A stretch of 64,000 nucleotides of DNA from Burkholderia contaminans (GCF_029633825.1 NZ_CP090641.1:3197245-3261244), one strand, 5' to 3'. Positions 18,377 through 28,209 are shown, counted from the first letter of the stretch. Translations and numbers: made by a program. The notes: a model not told the origin generated them from the letters alone.

Positions 18377-19273
18377 ATGATGGGCAACGTCAACAGAATG
18401 AAACTGAAGCGAATCGCGCGGTGGATCGGCTTGTCGCTGATGGTCGTCGCATCGCATTACGCAGGCGCGGTCGAGGTCGATTCCGGCGACTACGAGCAGT
18501 ATCCGGCCGGTGCGACGATCGGCGTGCTGTACTACAACTATTCGGCGACGAACGCGTACTACGCAAATGGCCACCGGACGTCGGATTTCGATCTGCAGTC
18601 CAATGTCGGCATCGCCCGCTTGCTGCATGTGTTCCAGCTCACCGACAGGCTCACGATCGATCCGCAGGTGTTGCTGCCGTTCGGTCACATCAGTAGCTTC
18701 GGAAACGCCGGCACGCTTGGCAGTACGAATGGTGTCGGCGACGTGATCCTGACCGCTCCGTTGAAATTCCGCCTGAACGAAGCGAAGGACGTCGTCGCCG
18801 CGACGGTCTACGTTTACGCGCCGACCGGGAGTTACGACCAGAACCGTGGTCTCAATCTCGGCGCCAACCGCTGGTCGCTCGATTTTCAGGCGGCCTACAT
18901 CAAGCACTTTTCACCGCAGTGGGCACTCGATCTCGTCGGCGACGCGATCTGGTACGGCAACAACGCGTCGTATGGCGCGAACGGTGCGACGCTGCATCAG
19001 CGGATGAGCTACAGCGCACAGGCGATGGTGCGTTACATGCCCGATCCCGGCACGTCGATCGGGATCGGTATCACCCAGCTCTGGGGCGGTGAAACGAGCG
19101 TCGATGGCGCGGACAACAACGACGCGCTACGCACGACGCGCCTGCGGATTACCGCGGCGAAGTTCGTGACGAAGGCCGACCAGGTGCAAATCCAGCTCGG
19201 CACCGACCTGAGCGTGCGCAACGGCCCGAAGAACAGCCTGCTCGCCGGTCTGCGTTACGCGCACATCTTCTGA
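18377..19273 (+). CDS. outer-membrane transporter, phenol/MetA-pathway type (PF13557-like)
   Basis: A 298-residue predicted outer-membrane beta-barrel with a signal peptide (residues about 8-32). It has strand-rich repeats such as GVLYYNY, LPFGHIS and YVYAPTGSY, and ends in a C-terminal aromatic (RYAHIF), typical of barrels inserted by BAM. Proteins of this family sit in aromatic catabolic clusters and are thought to admit hydrophobic substrates. The start could be ATG 18377 or 18380; AGGAG (18371-18375) suits the second better. As first gene of the aldoxime operon it probably admits aldoximes or nitriles. Confidence 0.82.
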   Translation: MMGNVNRMKLKRIARWIGLSLMVVASHYAGAVEVDSGDYEQYPAGATIGVLYYNYSATNAYYANGHRTSDFDLQSNVGIARLLHVFQLTDRLTIDPQVLLPFGHISSFGNAGTLGSTNGVGDVILTAPLKFRLNEAKDVVAATVYVYAPTGSYDQNRGLNLGANRWSLDFQAAYIKHFSPQWALDLVGDAIWYGNNASYGANGATLHQRMSYSAQAMVRYMPDPGTSIGIGITQLWGGETSVDGADNNDALRTTRLRITAAKFVTKADQVQIQLGTDLSVRNGPKNSLLAGLRYAHIF

Positions 19274-19365
19274 CCACCCGCATGCGCCGGGATATGGCCG
19301 GTGCATCCCGCTCTTTCCCCACGTCGATACCTCGACACCCGATTACCTTTCCAGAGAGGTCACGC

Positions 19366-20424
19366 ATGGAATCCGCCATCGACAAACACCTGATCTGCCC
19401 GCGGACGCTGTCACGCCGCGTCGCCGATGATTACCGGCCGCCGTTCCCGATGTACGTCGCCCGGGCCGCCGAAGACCTGAGCCAGGTCGTGATGGGCTAT
19501 TTCGGCGTCCAGTATCGCGGCGTCGACAGGCGCGCAGCGGCGCTGGCCGCATTGCGCCGGATCGTCGCCGATTTCGGTGCGCAGGACGGCCCGAACAACT
19601 TCGACCTGACACAACACACCGACGACCAGGGCTACGAGAACCTGATTGCCGTCGGCTACTGGCGCGATCCGGCCGCGTATGGGCGCTGGATTGCGTCGCC
19701 GGCAATCGTCGAATGGTGGGCTTCCGACGCACGCCTCGCGGACGGGATCGGCTACTTCAGGGAAATCGTCGCGCCGCGCGCCGAGCAGTTCGAGACGCTT
19801 TACGCATTCACGAGCGATTTCCCGGGCGTCGGCGCGATCATGGACGGCGTCAGCGGCGAGATCGAGGAGCACGGCTACTGGGGTTCGATGCGCGACCGGT
19901 TCCCGATTTCGCAGACGGACTGGATGACCGCGGACGGCGAGTTGCGCATCGTCGAGGGCGATCCGGCTCGCGGCGGCCGTGTGGTCGTACTTGCACACGA
20001 CAACATCGCGCTGATTCGATCCGGTCAGGACTGGCGCGCCGCGGAGACTGACGAGCGCCGACTGTATCTGGAGGAGATCGAGCCGACGCTGCGCAGCGGA
20101 ATGGAGTTTCTGCGCGACAACGGCAAGGACGTCGGCTGCTACAGCAATCGCTACGTGCGCTCGATCGATCTCGACGGCAACGTGCTCGACGAGAGTTACA
20201 ACATCGGCCACTGGCGCTCGCTCGACCGCCTCGAGCGCTGGGCCGAATCCCATCCGACGCACCTGCGGATCTTCGTCACGTTCTTCCGCGTCGTCACCGG
20301 GCTGTCCAAACTGCGGCTGTATCACGAGGTTTCCGTCTTCGATGCAAAGCATCAGGTCTACGAATACGTGAACTGCCATCCGCGCACCGGACTGATGCGC
20401 GACGCCGTCGCCATCGCCCGCTGA
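19366..20424 (+). CDS. oxdA: aldoxime dehydratase
   Basis: A heme enzyme that dehydrates aldoximes to nitriles (EC 4.99.1.5-type). It has 352 residues, the same length as I recall for Pseudomonas chlororaphis OxdA. All functional residues fall at the expected numbers: proximal heme ligand H299 (ESHPTHLRIF), distal H320 (RLYHEV), R178 (RDRFPISQTDW) and S219 (ALIRSG). AGAGAGG precedes ATG 19366. It lies between the channel and the amidase genes, supplying nitriles for the divergent nitrile hydratase. Identification is very secure; natural substrate (arylacetaldoxime or alkyl aldoxime) is not. Confidence 0.97.
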   Translation: MESAIDKHLICPRTLSRRVADDYRPPFPMYVARAAEDLSQVVMGYFGVQYRGVDRRAAALAALRRIVADFGAQDGPNNFDLTQHTDDQGYENLIAVGYWRDPAAYGRWIASPAIVEWWASDARLADGIGYFREIVAPRAEQFETLYAFTSDFPGVGAIMDGVSGEIEEHGYWGSMRDRFPISQTDWMTADGELRIVEGDPARGGRVVVLAHDNIALIRSGQDWRAAETDERRLYLEEIEPTLRSGMEFLRDNGKDVGCYSNRYVRSIDLDGNVLDESYNIGHWRSLDRLERWAESHPTHLRIFVTFFRVVTGLSKLRLYHEVSVFDAKHQVYEYVNCHPRTGLMRDAVAIAR

Positions 20425-20480
20425 ACCCTGTCGGCGCCAGCCAAGGCTGGCGGTGCCGCTTACCAAACTGGAGAATGTCG

Positions 20481-22007
20481 ATGGCCATCAGACGCCCGAC
20501 CCGCGAACAACTGTCCGACATCGCAGCCGGCTTCGGCTTTCATGTCGATTCCCGCCAACTCGCCGAATACGACGATGCGCTGCAGGCCAACTTCGACGCG
20601 TACGACGTGATCGACGCGCTGCCCGACCATCTGCCCGTCGTCGCGTATCCGCGCACGCCCGGCTACCGCCCGGAAGGCGACGAGAACCGTTACGGCGCAT
20701 GGGCGCAGAAGATTACGATCCACGGCGCCGCCGACGGCAAGCTGCGCGGCAAGACGGTGGCCGTGAAAGACAACATCTGCGTCGCCGGCGTGCCGATGCG
20801 CAATGGCGCGAGCACGTTCGAGGGCTACGTGCCCGATGTCGATGCGACCGTCGTCACGCGGGTGCTCGACGCCGGCGCGACGATCGCCGGCAAGGCGACC
20901 TGCGAGTACTACTGTTTTTCCGGCGGCTCGCACACGAGCGCGTCGGGGCCGGTGCACAATCCGCGCAAGGCTGGACACTCGTCCGGCGGCTCGTCGTCCG
21001 GCAGTGGCGCGCTGGTCGCGAGCGGCGAGGTCGACATGGCGCTCGGCGGTGACCAGGGCGGCTCGGTGAGAATCCCGTCCGCCTATTGCGGCATCTACGG
21101 GATGAAGCCGACGCACGGGCTCGTGCCGTACACCGGCGCGATGCCGATCGAGGCGACCGTCGATCATCTCGGGCCGATGACGAGCACCGTGCTCGACAAC
21201 GCGCTGCTGCTCGACGTCATCGCGGGCGACGACGGGCTCGATCCGCGCCAACGGATGTTGCCGCCGCGCGCCGATTATCTCGGCGCGATCCGCGACGGCA
21301 TCTCGGGCCTGCGGATCGGCATTCTGCGCGAGGCGTTCGGGCTCGCGAATTCGGAGAAAGTGGTCGACGAGGCGGTGCGGGTCGCCGCGCTCCGGTTGCG
21401 CAAGCTGGGCGCGAGCGTCGACGAAGTGTCGGTGCCGCTGCATGCGGCCGGCACCGCTATCTGGCTGCCGATTGCGGCCGAGGGTGCGACGCAGCAGATG
21501 ATGAAGGGCAACAGCCACGGTTTCAACTGGGGCGGCCTGTACGTGACCGGCATGATCGATCATCACGCGGGCTGGCGCGAGCGCGCCGACGAACTGCCGG
21601 ATACCGTGAAGGTGACGATGCTGCTCGGCGAATATTTCACGAGCCGGTATCGCGGGCGCTACTACGCGAAGTGCCAGAACCTCGCGCGACGCCTGCGATC
21701 GGCTTACGACGCGGCGCTGCAGTCGTATGACGTATTGCTGATGCCGACCGTACCGATGCGCGCGTCGGTACTGCCGAAGGCCGGCTGTACGACGTCCGAA
21801 TCGCTGACGCGGGCGTTCGAGATGCTCGCGAATACGGCGCCGTTCGACGTGTCCGGGCATCCGGCCATGTCGCTGCCGTGCGGGGTAGCCGACGATCTGC
21901 CCATCGGGCTGCAACTGGTCGGGCGCCGCTTCGACGAGGCGACGATCTACCGCTGCGCCTATGCGTATGAACAGTCTTCCGACTGGCGTCAGACGGCATT
22001 CGCATGA
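20481..22007 (+). CDS. amidase (amidase-signature family)
   Basis: Hydrolyses the amide made by nitrile hydratase to the carboxylic acid plus ammonia. It has 508 residues. The Ser-cisSer-Lys triad is K96 (VAVKDNI), S171 (SSGGSSSGSG) and S195 (GGDQGGSVRIPS), the same numbers I recall for the Rhodococcus nitrile-cluster amidase. This supports ATG 20481 (TGGAGA 6 nt upstream) over the ATG at 20475. It follows aldoxime dehydratase by 56 bp and is presumably cotranscribed with it. Confidence 0.95.
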   Translation: MAIRRPTREQLSDIAAGFGFHVDSRQLAEYDDALQANFDAYDVIDALPDHLPVVAYPRTPGYRPEGDENRYGAWAQKITIHGAADGKLRGKTVAVKDNICVAGVPMRNGASTFEGYVPDVDATVVTRVLDAGATIAGKATCEYYCFSGGSHTSASGPVHNPRKAGHSSGGSSSGSGALVASGEVDMALGGDQGGSVRIPSAYCGIYGMKPTHGLVPYTGAMPIEATVDHLGPMTSTVLDNALLLDVIAGDDGLDPRQRMLPPRADYLGAIRDGISGLRIGILREAFGLANSEKVVDEAVRVAALRLRKLGASVDEVSVPLHAAGTAIWLPIAAEGATQQMMKGNSHGFNWGGLYVTGMIDHHAGWRERADELPDTVKVTMLLGEYFTSRYRGRYYAKCQNLARRLRSAYDAALQSYDVLLMPTVPMRASVLPKAGCTTSESLTRAFEMLANTAPFDVSGHPAMSLPCGVADDLPIGLQLVGRRFDEATIYRCAYAYEQSSDWRQTAFA

Positions 22008-22133
22008 CATGCCCGGCGCGGCAGCGCATCGCCGCGCCGCATGTCGGTCCGACCGGCAACGCGGCTTGCACGGTTGCCGATTGGACAATGCGCTTTTGAA
22101 CGGGCACGCTACCGGCTGCGTGTTGGCTAACCC

Positions 22134-23189
22134 ATGTGGGGCACGATCATGACGATGCGTCCTTTCCCGCGCGCGGCAAGCGGCGACGCGCCCGGCCCGG
22201 CGTCCGGCAGCCCGCCGGACGAATGGACGAATTCGGCGATTGAGGTGGCGACCGACGGCTCGGTCAGCCAGCGTATCGAGTTTTGGCGCGAGACGATTCT
22301 GCGTTTGTTCGCGGACGTGCAGATCGCGGCCGTGCAGAAAGCCGATTTCTTCGGCCAGGTGCGGCAGCGCAAATGCGAAAAGATGCGAATCTCGGAAATC
22401 TACGCAAGCGAGCAGGCTGTGATTCGGCGCTATCGCCAGGCGCGGAGCGAGTATGAGGACAAGTATTTCGGCGTATTGATGCTCGAGGGCAGCCAATCGG
22501 TCGAGCAGGACGGCAAGATCGTCACGCTGCGCCCCGGGGATTTTGCGATCTACGATGCGACCCGGCCTCACCACCTGCAGTTCGGCCAGTCGTGGCGCGA
22601 GATCGTCGTCAGCATTCCCCGCGCGACCCTGAACCAGCTCGTCATCGGGATGGAACACCGCACGGCCTGCCCGACGCAAACCGGGGAGGGCGTCGGCAGC
22701 GTCATGCGTGCGTTTCTCGAGCAGATGTCGTCGCAGATCCGCAGTGTGACCGAGGAAGAGATGCGGCAGTTGTCGGATACCGCGATCTCGCTGATCGCGA
22801 TGACCCTCGGGGGCATGCAGCGCAACGACCTCGCGCAATCGAGGATGAAGGCGTTGACGCTGACGCGTGTCAAACGGCATCTGCTCGAGCACCTGCACGA
22901 TCCGGATCTGAGCCCGATGATGATCGAGCGGTCGATCGGGATGTCGTCGCGGTACATCAACAAGCTGTTCGAGGCCGAAAACACGTCGCTGATGCGTTAC
23001 GTATTGAACCTGCGGCTCGAACGGTGCGCGCAGGATCTTGCGAATCCGCAATGCGCGGTGCTGCGCGTGTCCGACATCGCGTTGCGCTGGGGATTCAACG
23101 ACATGTCGCATTTCAGTCGCGTGTTTCGGGAGCGGTTTGCGATGTCGCCGCGGGCGTGGCGCGAGCAGGGCGGCAAGCCGCGTGCGTAA
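22134..23189 (+). CDS. AraC family activator of the aldoxime/nitrile cluster
   Basis: A 351-residue regulator with an N-terminal AraC-binding-like domain (about residues 40-215, PF14525 style, with LRPGDFAIYDATRPHHL). A C-terminal pair of helix-turn-helix motifs runs from about 250 to 345 (LSPMMIERSIGMSSRYINKLF; ALRWGFNDMSHFSRVF). This architecture is that of NitR/OxdR-type activators of nitrile and aldoxime genes. It follows the amidase by 126 bp on the same strand and most likely senses an aldoxime, nitrile or amide. ATG 22134 has no clear ribosome site; ATG 22149 is an alternative. Confidence 0.9.
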   Translation: MWGTIMTMRPFPRAASGDAPGPASGSPPDEWTNSAIEVATDGSVSQRIEFWRETILRLFADVQIAAVQKADFFGQVRQRKCEKMRISEIYASEQAVIRRYRQARSEYEDKYFGVLMLEGSQSVEQDGKIVTLRPGDFAIYDATRPHHLQFGQSWREIVVSIPRATLNQLVIGMEHRTACPTQTGEGVGSVMRAFLEQMSSQIRSVTEEEMRQLSDTAISLIAMTLGGMQRNDLAQSRMKALTLTRVKRHLLEHLHDPDLSPMMIERSIGMSSRYINKLFEAENTSLMRYVLNLRLERCAQDLANPQCAVLRVSDIALRWGFNDMSHFSRVFRERFAMSPRAWREQGGKPRA

Positions 23190-23264
23190 CCAGTCCCGGG
23201 CCGCGTTCGCGGCAGGCAAGCGCCGATCGGAAGAGCGGCTGGACGGCGACTGGCGCGGCAGCCG

Positions 23265-24704
23265 TCAGTGCAGCGCGCGCGGCGCGTGGGCCGGCCGCGC
23301 ATCGCGCGCGTCGGCCGGGCGCAGCGGGACGCCTGCGCGGGCTTGGGTCGATACCGAGAACCCGAACGTGTTGACGCCGCCCGAACACGCGACGAATACG
23401 CTGCCGCCGTGCATCTCGGCCACGGCCTTGACGATCGACAGCCCGAGCCCGTGGTTCTCCTTGCTGTTCGCGCGCGCTTCCTCGAGCCGGTAGAAACGCT
23501 CGAACACGTGCGAGCGCTGCACCGGGTCGATCGGCTCGCCGGGGTTCGACACCGCCATGTCGACGAGCGTGTCGCGGCGCGTGATCGTCACGTTCACCGT
23601 CGCGCCGGGCGCCGAATGCTGGATCGCGTTGATCAGCAGGTTCGTCATCGCGCGGCGGAACAGCGACGGATCGACGGCCGCGCGCGCATCGCCGTGCAGC
23701 TCGGCGCGCAACTGCGCTTCGTCCAGCGGGATTTCGAGGAAGTCGAGCATGCGCCGCACTTCGTCGGCGAGCGACACGTCCTTCAGGTCGGTCGCGCGTT
23801 CGCCGCGGTCGCTGCGCGACAGGAACAGCATGTCGTTGATGATCACGCGCAGCCGCTCGAATTCCTCGAGGTTCGACTGCAGCGTCCGCTCCATCCGCTC
23901 GACCGTGCGGTCGCGGCTGGTCAGCGCGACCTGGGTCTGGCCGATCAGGATGCTGATCGGCGTGCGCAGCTCGTGCGCGACGTCCGCGTTGAACGCCTCG
24001 AGCCGCGCGTAGGTTTGCTGGATGCGGTCGAGCGCACCGTTGAACGACGTGGCGAGGTCGCGCAGCTCGGGCGGCAGCGCGTCGGTCTGCAGCCGCTGGC
24101 GGCGGTTCGCGAGGCTGATCGCCGAGGCGTCCTGCGACAGCCGGTCGAGCGGCGCGAGCCCGAAGCGGGCCACCGCGCGGCTCAGCAGCAGCGTGATGAT
24201 CGTGGCGATCGTGATCAGCCCGGCGAGCGTCCAGCCGAAGCGGCGCAGCATCCGCTGCGTGCGCTCGCACGAGCTGGCGACGATCAGCTTCAACGCCGGC
24301 CGCTCGCCGTTACCGGCCACCGTGACGGTCTTCGTCATCACGTCGTAGGTGCTGTGGTTCAGCGCGTAGCGCTGGAACGCGCCGAGCGGTGCGCCGACGG
24401 GCACGCCGTCGACGGGCGTGCCGAAGCGGAAATCCGGATTCGGGCTGTCGACCTGGTAGTGCGTCGAGCCGTCGGGCGGTTCGAGGTCGGCGAGCTTTTC
24501 CTGCATGAGACGACCGCGCATGGACGTGGTCGCATGCGACACGATCATCTCTGCCACCTTGGTGCGCGTGTCGAGCGTCGCGCGCAGCTCGGCGAACAGC
24601 TGGCGCTCCATGATCACGAACAGCCCGCAGCCCACCAGCGTGAACACGAGCAGCGACACGATGCCGAACATCGCCGACAGCCGCAGGACGATCGAGCGTT
24701 TCAT
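23265..24704 (-). CDS. sensor histidine kinase, heavy-metal (CusS/IrlS) type
   Basis: An inner-membrane sensor kinase of 479 residues. Transmembrane helices at about 9-31 and 157-178 enclose a 125-residue periplasmic domain. HAMP follows, then the H-box ADVAHELRTP with H244, an N-box (NLLINAIQHS) and the G-box NHGLGLSIV. Its start overlaps the response-regulator stop (ATGA at 24701-24704). It is last in the RND efflux operon and should signal to the adjacent regulator. The family suggests metal or envelope-stress sensing, although the pump itself is drug-type. Confidence 0.93.
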   Translation of the reverse strand: MKRSIVLRLSAMFGIVSLLVFTLVGCGLFVIMERQLFAELRATLDTRTKVAEMIVSHATTSMRGRLMQEKLADLEPPDGSTHYQVDSPNPDFRFGTPVDGVPVGAPLGAFQRYALNHSTYDVMTKTVTVAGNGERPALKLIVASSCERTQRMLRRFGWTLAGLITIATIITLLLSRAVARFGLAPLDRLSQDASAISLANRRQRLQTDALPPELRDLATSFNGALDRIQQTYARLEAFNADVAHELRTPISILIGQTQVALTSRDRTVERMERTLQSNLEEFERLRVIINDMLFLSRSDRGERATDLKDVSLADEVRRMLDFLEIPLDEAQLRAELHGDARAAVDPSLFRRAMTNLLINAIQHSAPGATVNVTITRRDTLVDMAVSNPGEPIDPVQRSHVFERFYRLEEARANSKENHGLGLSIVKAVAEMHGGSVFVACSGGVNTFGFSVSTQARAGVPLRPADARDARPAHAPRALH

Positions 24705-25396
24705 GCGGACCTCTCGGTGTCGCCGTCCTCGCGCGCCTCGAGCACGTAGCCCATGCCGCGGATCGTGTGCAGCAGCTTGTCCGTGAACGGGCCGTCGAGT
24801 TTCGCGCGCAGGCGCTTGATCGCCGTCTCGACGACGTTCGCGTTGCTGTCGAAGTTCACGTCCCACACGAGCTCGGCGATGGTCGTCTTCGACAGCACCT
24901 CGCCGCTGCGGCGCGCGAGCACGCCGAGCAGCTGGAATTCCTGCGCGGTCAGGTCGAGCCGCGTGCCGTCGCGCGTCGCGCGGCGGCCGATCAGGTCGAC
25001 GCGCAGGTCGCCGATCGAGATCAGCGTCGATTCCTGCACGCGTGCGCGGCGCGTCAGCGCGCGCAGCCGCTCGATCAGCTCGAGGAACGAGAACGGCTTG
25101 GTGAGGTAGTCGTCGGCGCCGCCGCGCAGCCCGCGCACGCGGTCGTCGACGCGGTCGCGCGCGGTCAGCATGATGACGGGCGTCTGCTTCTGCGCGCGCA
25201 ATGCACGCAGCACGCCGAAGCCGTCCAGCTTCGGCAGCATCACGTCGAGCACGACCACGTCGTAGTCGAATTCGACGGCTTTCCACGCGCCGTCCTCGCC
25301 GTCGAGCGCGGTGTCGACGACCCAGCCTTCCTCGGTCAGGCCGCTCTTCAGGTATTCAACGACTTTCGGTTCGTCTTCGACGATCAGGACTTTCAT
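24701..25396 (-). CDS. response regulator, OmpR/PhoB (CusR/IrlR) type
   Basis: A 231-residue response regulator. The receiver domain has phospho-acceptor D51 (VVLDVMLPKLDGF), acidic pocket E7-D8-E9 and the KPFS lysine. The C-terminal winged helix has the recognition stretch NANVVETAIKRLRAKLD. ATG 25396 starts 28 bp after the outer-membrane factor gene, so it is part of the efflux operon and is probably autoregulated with the pump genes. Confidence 0.94.
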   Translation of the reverse strand: MKVLIVEDEPKVVEYLKSGLTEEGWVVDTALDGEDGAWKAVEFDYDVVVLDVMLPKLDGFGVLRALRAQKQTPVIMLTARDRVDDRVRGLRGGADDYLTKPFSFLELIERLRALTRRARVQESTLISIGDLRVDLIGRRATRDGTRLDLTAQEFQLLGVLARRSGEVLSKTTIAELVWDVNFDSNANVVETAIKRLRAKLDGPFTDKLLHTIRGMGYVLEAREDGDTERSA

Positions 25397-25424
25397 GTTC
25401 GAATCCGTTGTCCGGGTAATCCGG

Positions 25425-26947
25425 TTAAGGGCTCGGGTGCGCCGCGGCCGCCGCCGGCGCGGCCGTGGCGACCTCGGCCGGTGCGGGGCCGCCCGCGGCA
25501 TGGCCATCCCAGCCGCCGCCCAGCGCCTTCGCGAGAAACACGACGAGCGCCGCGCGCTGGCCCTGGATCTGCACGGCCTGCCGCTCGCTCGTCAGCAACT
25601 GCTGTTGGGCCGTCAGCACGTCGATGAACGGCGTCAGGCCGCCCGCGTAGCGATCCTGCGCGAGCGACACGAGCTTGCGCGCATCGTCGACGGCCGCGGC
25701 GGCCTGCTGCGCGGCGTCGGCGAGCACCGACAGCCCAGTGACCGCATTCTGCACCTCCTGGAACGCGGTGAGTACGGTCTGCCGGTAGCTGGCCTGCGCG
25801 GCGACATAGCCGGCCTGCGCGAAATCGACGCCGGCTTTCAGCTTGCCGCCTTCGAACAGCGGCTGGCTGAGCGACCCGCCGACCGACCACAGCAGCGCCG
25901 GCACGGTGAACAGGCCGGCGAAGCGCGTCGCGTCCCAGCCGATATCGGGCGACAGCGTGATGCGCGGGAAATACGCGGCGCGCGCGACGCCGATCTGCGC
26001 ATTCGCGGCGGCCATCGCGCGCTCGGCCGACGCGACGTCGGGGCGCCGCTGCAGCACGTCGCTCGGCAGGCCGGTCGGCAGCGCCGGCGCGTTGATCGGC
26101 ACGACGCGCGGTGCGATCGAGAAGGCGGGGCCGGCGTGCCGACCAGCGTCGCGATCGCGGTTTCGACCTGCACGCGCTGCTGCAGCAGCAACTGCGCCTG
26201 CGTGCGCGTCGCGTCGAGCTGTGCGCGCTGCTGCAGCAGGTCGAGGCCCGACACCGCGCCGAGGTCGTGGCGCGCGCTCACGTAGTCGAGCGCTTTCTGC
26301 TGCAGGTCGATCGAGCGCTTGACGACATCGATCTCGGTGTCGAATTCGCGCAGCGCGAAATAGCTCGACGCGAGATTCGCGGTCAGCACCAGGCGCGCGT
26401 TCGCGAAATCGTCGCCGGCCTGCTCGGTGGTCGCCTGCGCCGATTCGACGCTGCGCCGCACGCGGCCGAACAGGTCGAGTTCGTAACTGACGGCCGCGCC
26501 GACCTGGATCTCGTTCTGCACGGTCGACGCGCTTTTCGTCGCGTAGTTGGTCTGCGGCCGGTCGGCGGAGATCTTGAAGCGCTGGCCGCTCGCGTTCAGG
26601 CCGACGGCCGGATACTGCGCCGAGGCGACCGACGCGAGCGTCGCCTTCGCCTGGTCGTAGCGCGCGGCGACGGCTCTCAGGTTCTGGTTGTTGCGCAGTG
26701 CGTCGGCCTCCAGCGCATCGAGCTGCGGATCGCCGAACGCGGTCCACCACGCCGGGTCGAGCGGTGCACGGGCCGGCGCGGCCGGATGCCAGTAGGAATC
26801 CGCCGGATCGAGCCGCCACGTGGCCGGCGTGTCGACGTCGGGCCGCTTGTAATCGGGGCCGACCGTGCAGCCGGCGAGCGCGGCGGCGAGCGCAACCGAC
26901 GTGATGGAGACGGCGGCGGGCCGCCGGCGGACGCGCTTCGCGATCAC
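25425..26947 (-). pseudogene. NodT-family RND outer-membrane factor, single-base frameshift
   Basis: The TolC-like outer-membrane lipoprotein of an RND pump, about 507 residues when joined. It has a lipobox ALAGC and the family start TVGPDYKRP. The first frame runs from GTG 26947, overlapping the adaptor stop (GTGA), through VETAIATLVGTPAP. The second frame starts with AFSIAPRVVP and ends at 25425. The break lies in the GGGG run at 26127-26130 (plus strand); one extra base restores TPAPAFSIAPRVV. Both OEP repeat domains are otherwise intact, so a sequencing error or very recent mutation is likely. If real, the pump would need another outer-membrane partner. Confidence 0.85.
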
Positions 26948-28173
26948 GACTTCGCCTCCGCGGCACCGGAGGCCGGCTGCGCGGCCGGCGCCGTGACGAT
27001 CACCGGGTCGCCGTTCGCGAGCGCGTCGCTCGGGTTCGTGACGAGGCGGTCGTTCGGCGTGAGCGGGCCGTCGACTTCGAGCGTCTGCCCGATCGTGCGC
27101 ACGACCGTCACCTGCTTCAGGCGCACCTGGCCATTCGCATCGACGGTGGCGACCGTCGGGCCTTCGGCGCGGAACAGCAACGTATTGGCCGGCACCTGCA
27201 GGCGGCCGACCGGCGTCATCGGCAGTGTCGCCTGCACGTACGAGCCGGGCAGCAGCCGGCCGTCCGGGTTCGGCAGCGTGATCTCGATCTGCAGCGAGCG
27301 CGTCGCGACGTCGATCGCCTCGGACGTGCGCGTGACCGTCCCGTCGAAGGTCCGGCCCGGCAACTCGGCCTGCGCGACGCTCACGTGCTGGCCGACCTTC
27401 ACCTGCTGCGCATACGCCTGCGGCACCTGCACGTAGAGGCGCAGCCGGTCCGCCTGCACGACCGTGAACAGCGAGCGGCCCGCGTTGCCGGAGCTGACGA
27501 GATCGCCCACATCGACGTTGCGCTGCGTGACGATCCCGTCGATCGGCGCGGCGATCCGCTGGAAGCCTTTCAGCTCGGTGAGGCGGCGCATGTTCGCATC
27601 GGCCGCGGCGAGGTTCGCGGTGCCCTGGTTGAACGCGCCTTGCCTGTCGTCGAGTTCCTGCTGCGAGACGGCATCGCGCTGGCGCAACTGCTGCGCGCGG
27701 TCGAACGACGTCTTCGCAAGCGCGAGCGCGGCTTGCGCCTGCTGACGCTGTGCGGTGGCCTGCGCGAGTTCCTGGTTCAACTCGGGCGTGTCGAGTTCGG
27801 CAAGCGTCTGGCCCTGCTTCACGTGCGCGCCGATGTCGGCCTGCCAGCGCAACACGTAGCCGCTCGCGCGGGCGTAGATCGGCGCCTCGACGAAGCCTCG
27901 CAGCGTGCCGGGCAGCGTCAGCTTGCCGCCGGTGGCGGCATCGACCGGATGCGCGATGGTCACGTACTGGCGCGTGTTCTGTTCGGCGACCGCGTCGAGC
28001 CGGTTGTGGTTCAGCACGTTGACGACGACCGTGCGCGCGGCGCCGGCGGCCAGCAGCACGCCGATCACGATCAGGACGATTTTCCCGCGTCGCGATACCG
28101 ACGACCGTGCCGGCAGGTGCATGCCGTGTTCGTCCACCTGGATGCCGACTGCGCTGTGATGTTTCTCTTCCAT
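26944..28173 (-). CDS. RND efflux periplasmic adaptor (membrane fusion protein)
   Basis: A 409-residue HlyD/MdtA-type adaptor. An N-terminal membrane anchor (about residues 30-52) is followed by a lipoyl half-motif, a coiled-coil hairpin rich in Q, A and L (about 110-180), the second lipoyl half (RIAAPIDGIVTQRNVDVGDLV) and a beta-barrel with NPDGRLLPGSYVQATLP. It links the inner-membrane pump to the outer-membrane channel. It lies 36 bp after the pump gene and overlaps the next gene by 4 bp. ATG 28173 is used, as an upstream TTG adds only four residues. Confidence 0.93.
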   Translation of the reverse strand: MEEKHHSAVGIQVDEHGMHLPARSSVSRRGKIVLIVIGVLLAAGAARTVVVNVLNHNRLDAVAEQNTRQYVTIAHPVDAATGGKLTLPGTLRGFVEAPIYARASGYVLRWQADIGAHVKQGQTLAELDTPELNQELAQATAQRQQAQAALALAKTSFDRAQQLRQRDAVSQQELDDRQGAFNQGTANLAAADANMRRLTELKGFQRIAAPIDGIVTQRNVDVGDLVSSGNAGRSLFTVVQADRLRLYVQVPQAYAQQVKVGQHVSVAQAELPGRTFDGTVTRTSEAIDVATRSLQIEITLPNPDGRLLPGSYVQATLPMTPVGRLQVPANTLLFRAEGPTVATVDANGQVRLKQVTVVRTIGQTLEVDGPLTPNDRLVTNPSDALANGDPVIVTAPAAQPASGAAEAKS

Positions 28174-28209
28174 GAATTCAACCAAATCAACCGGGTAGTG
28201 GGACGAAAG

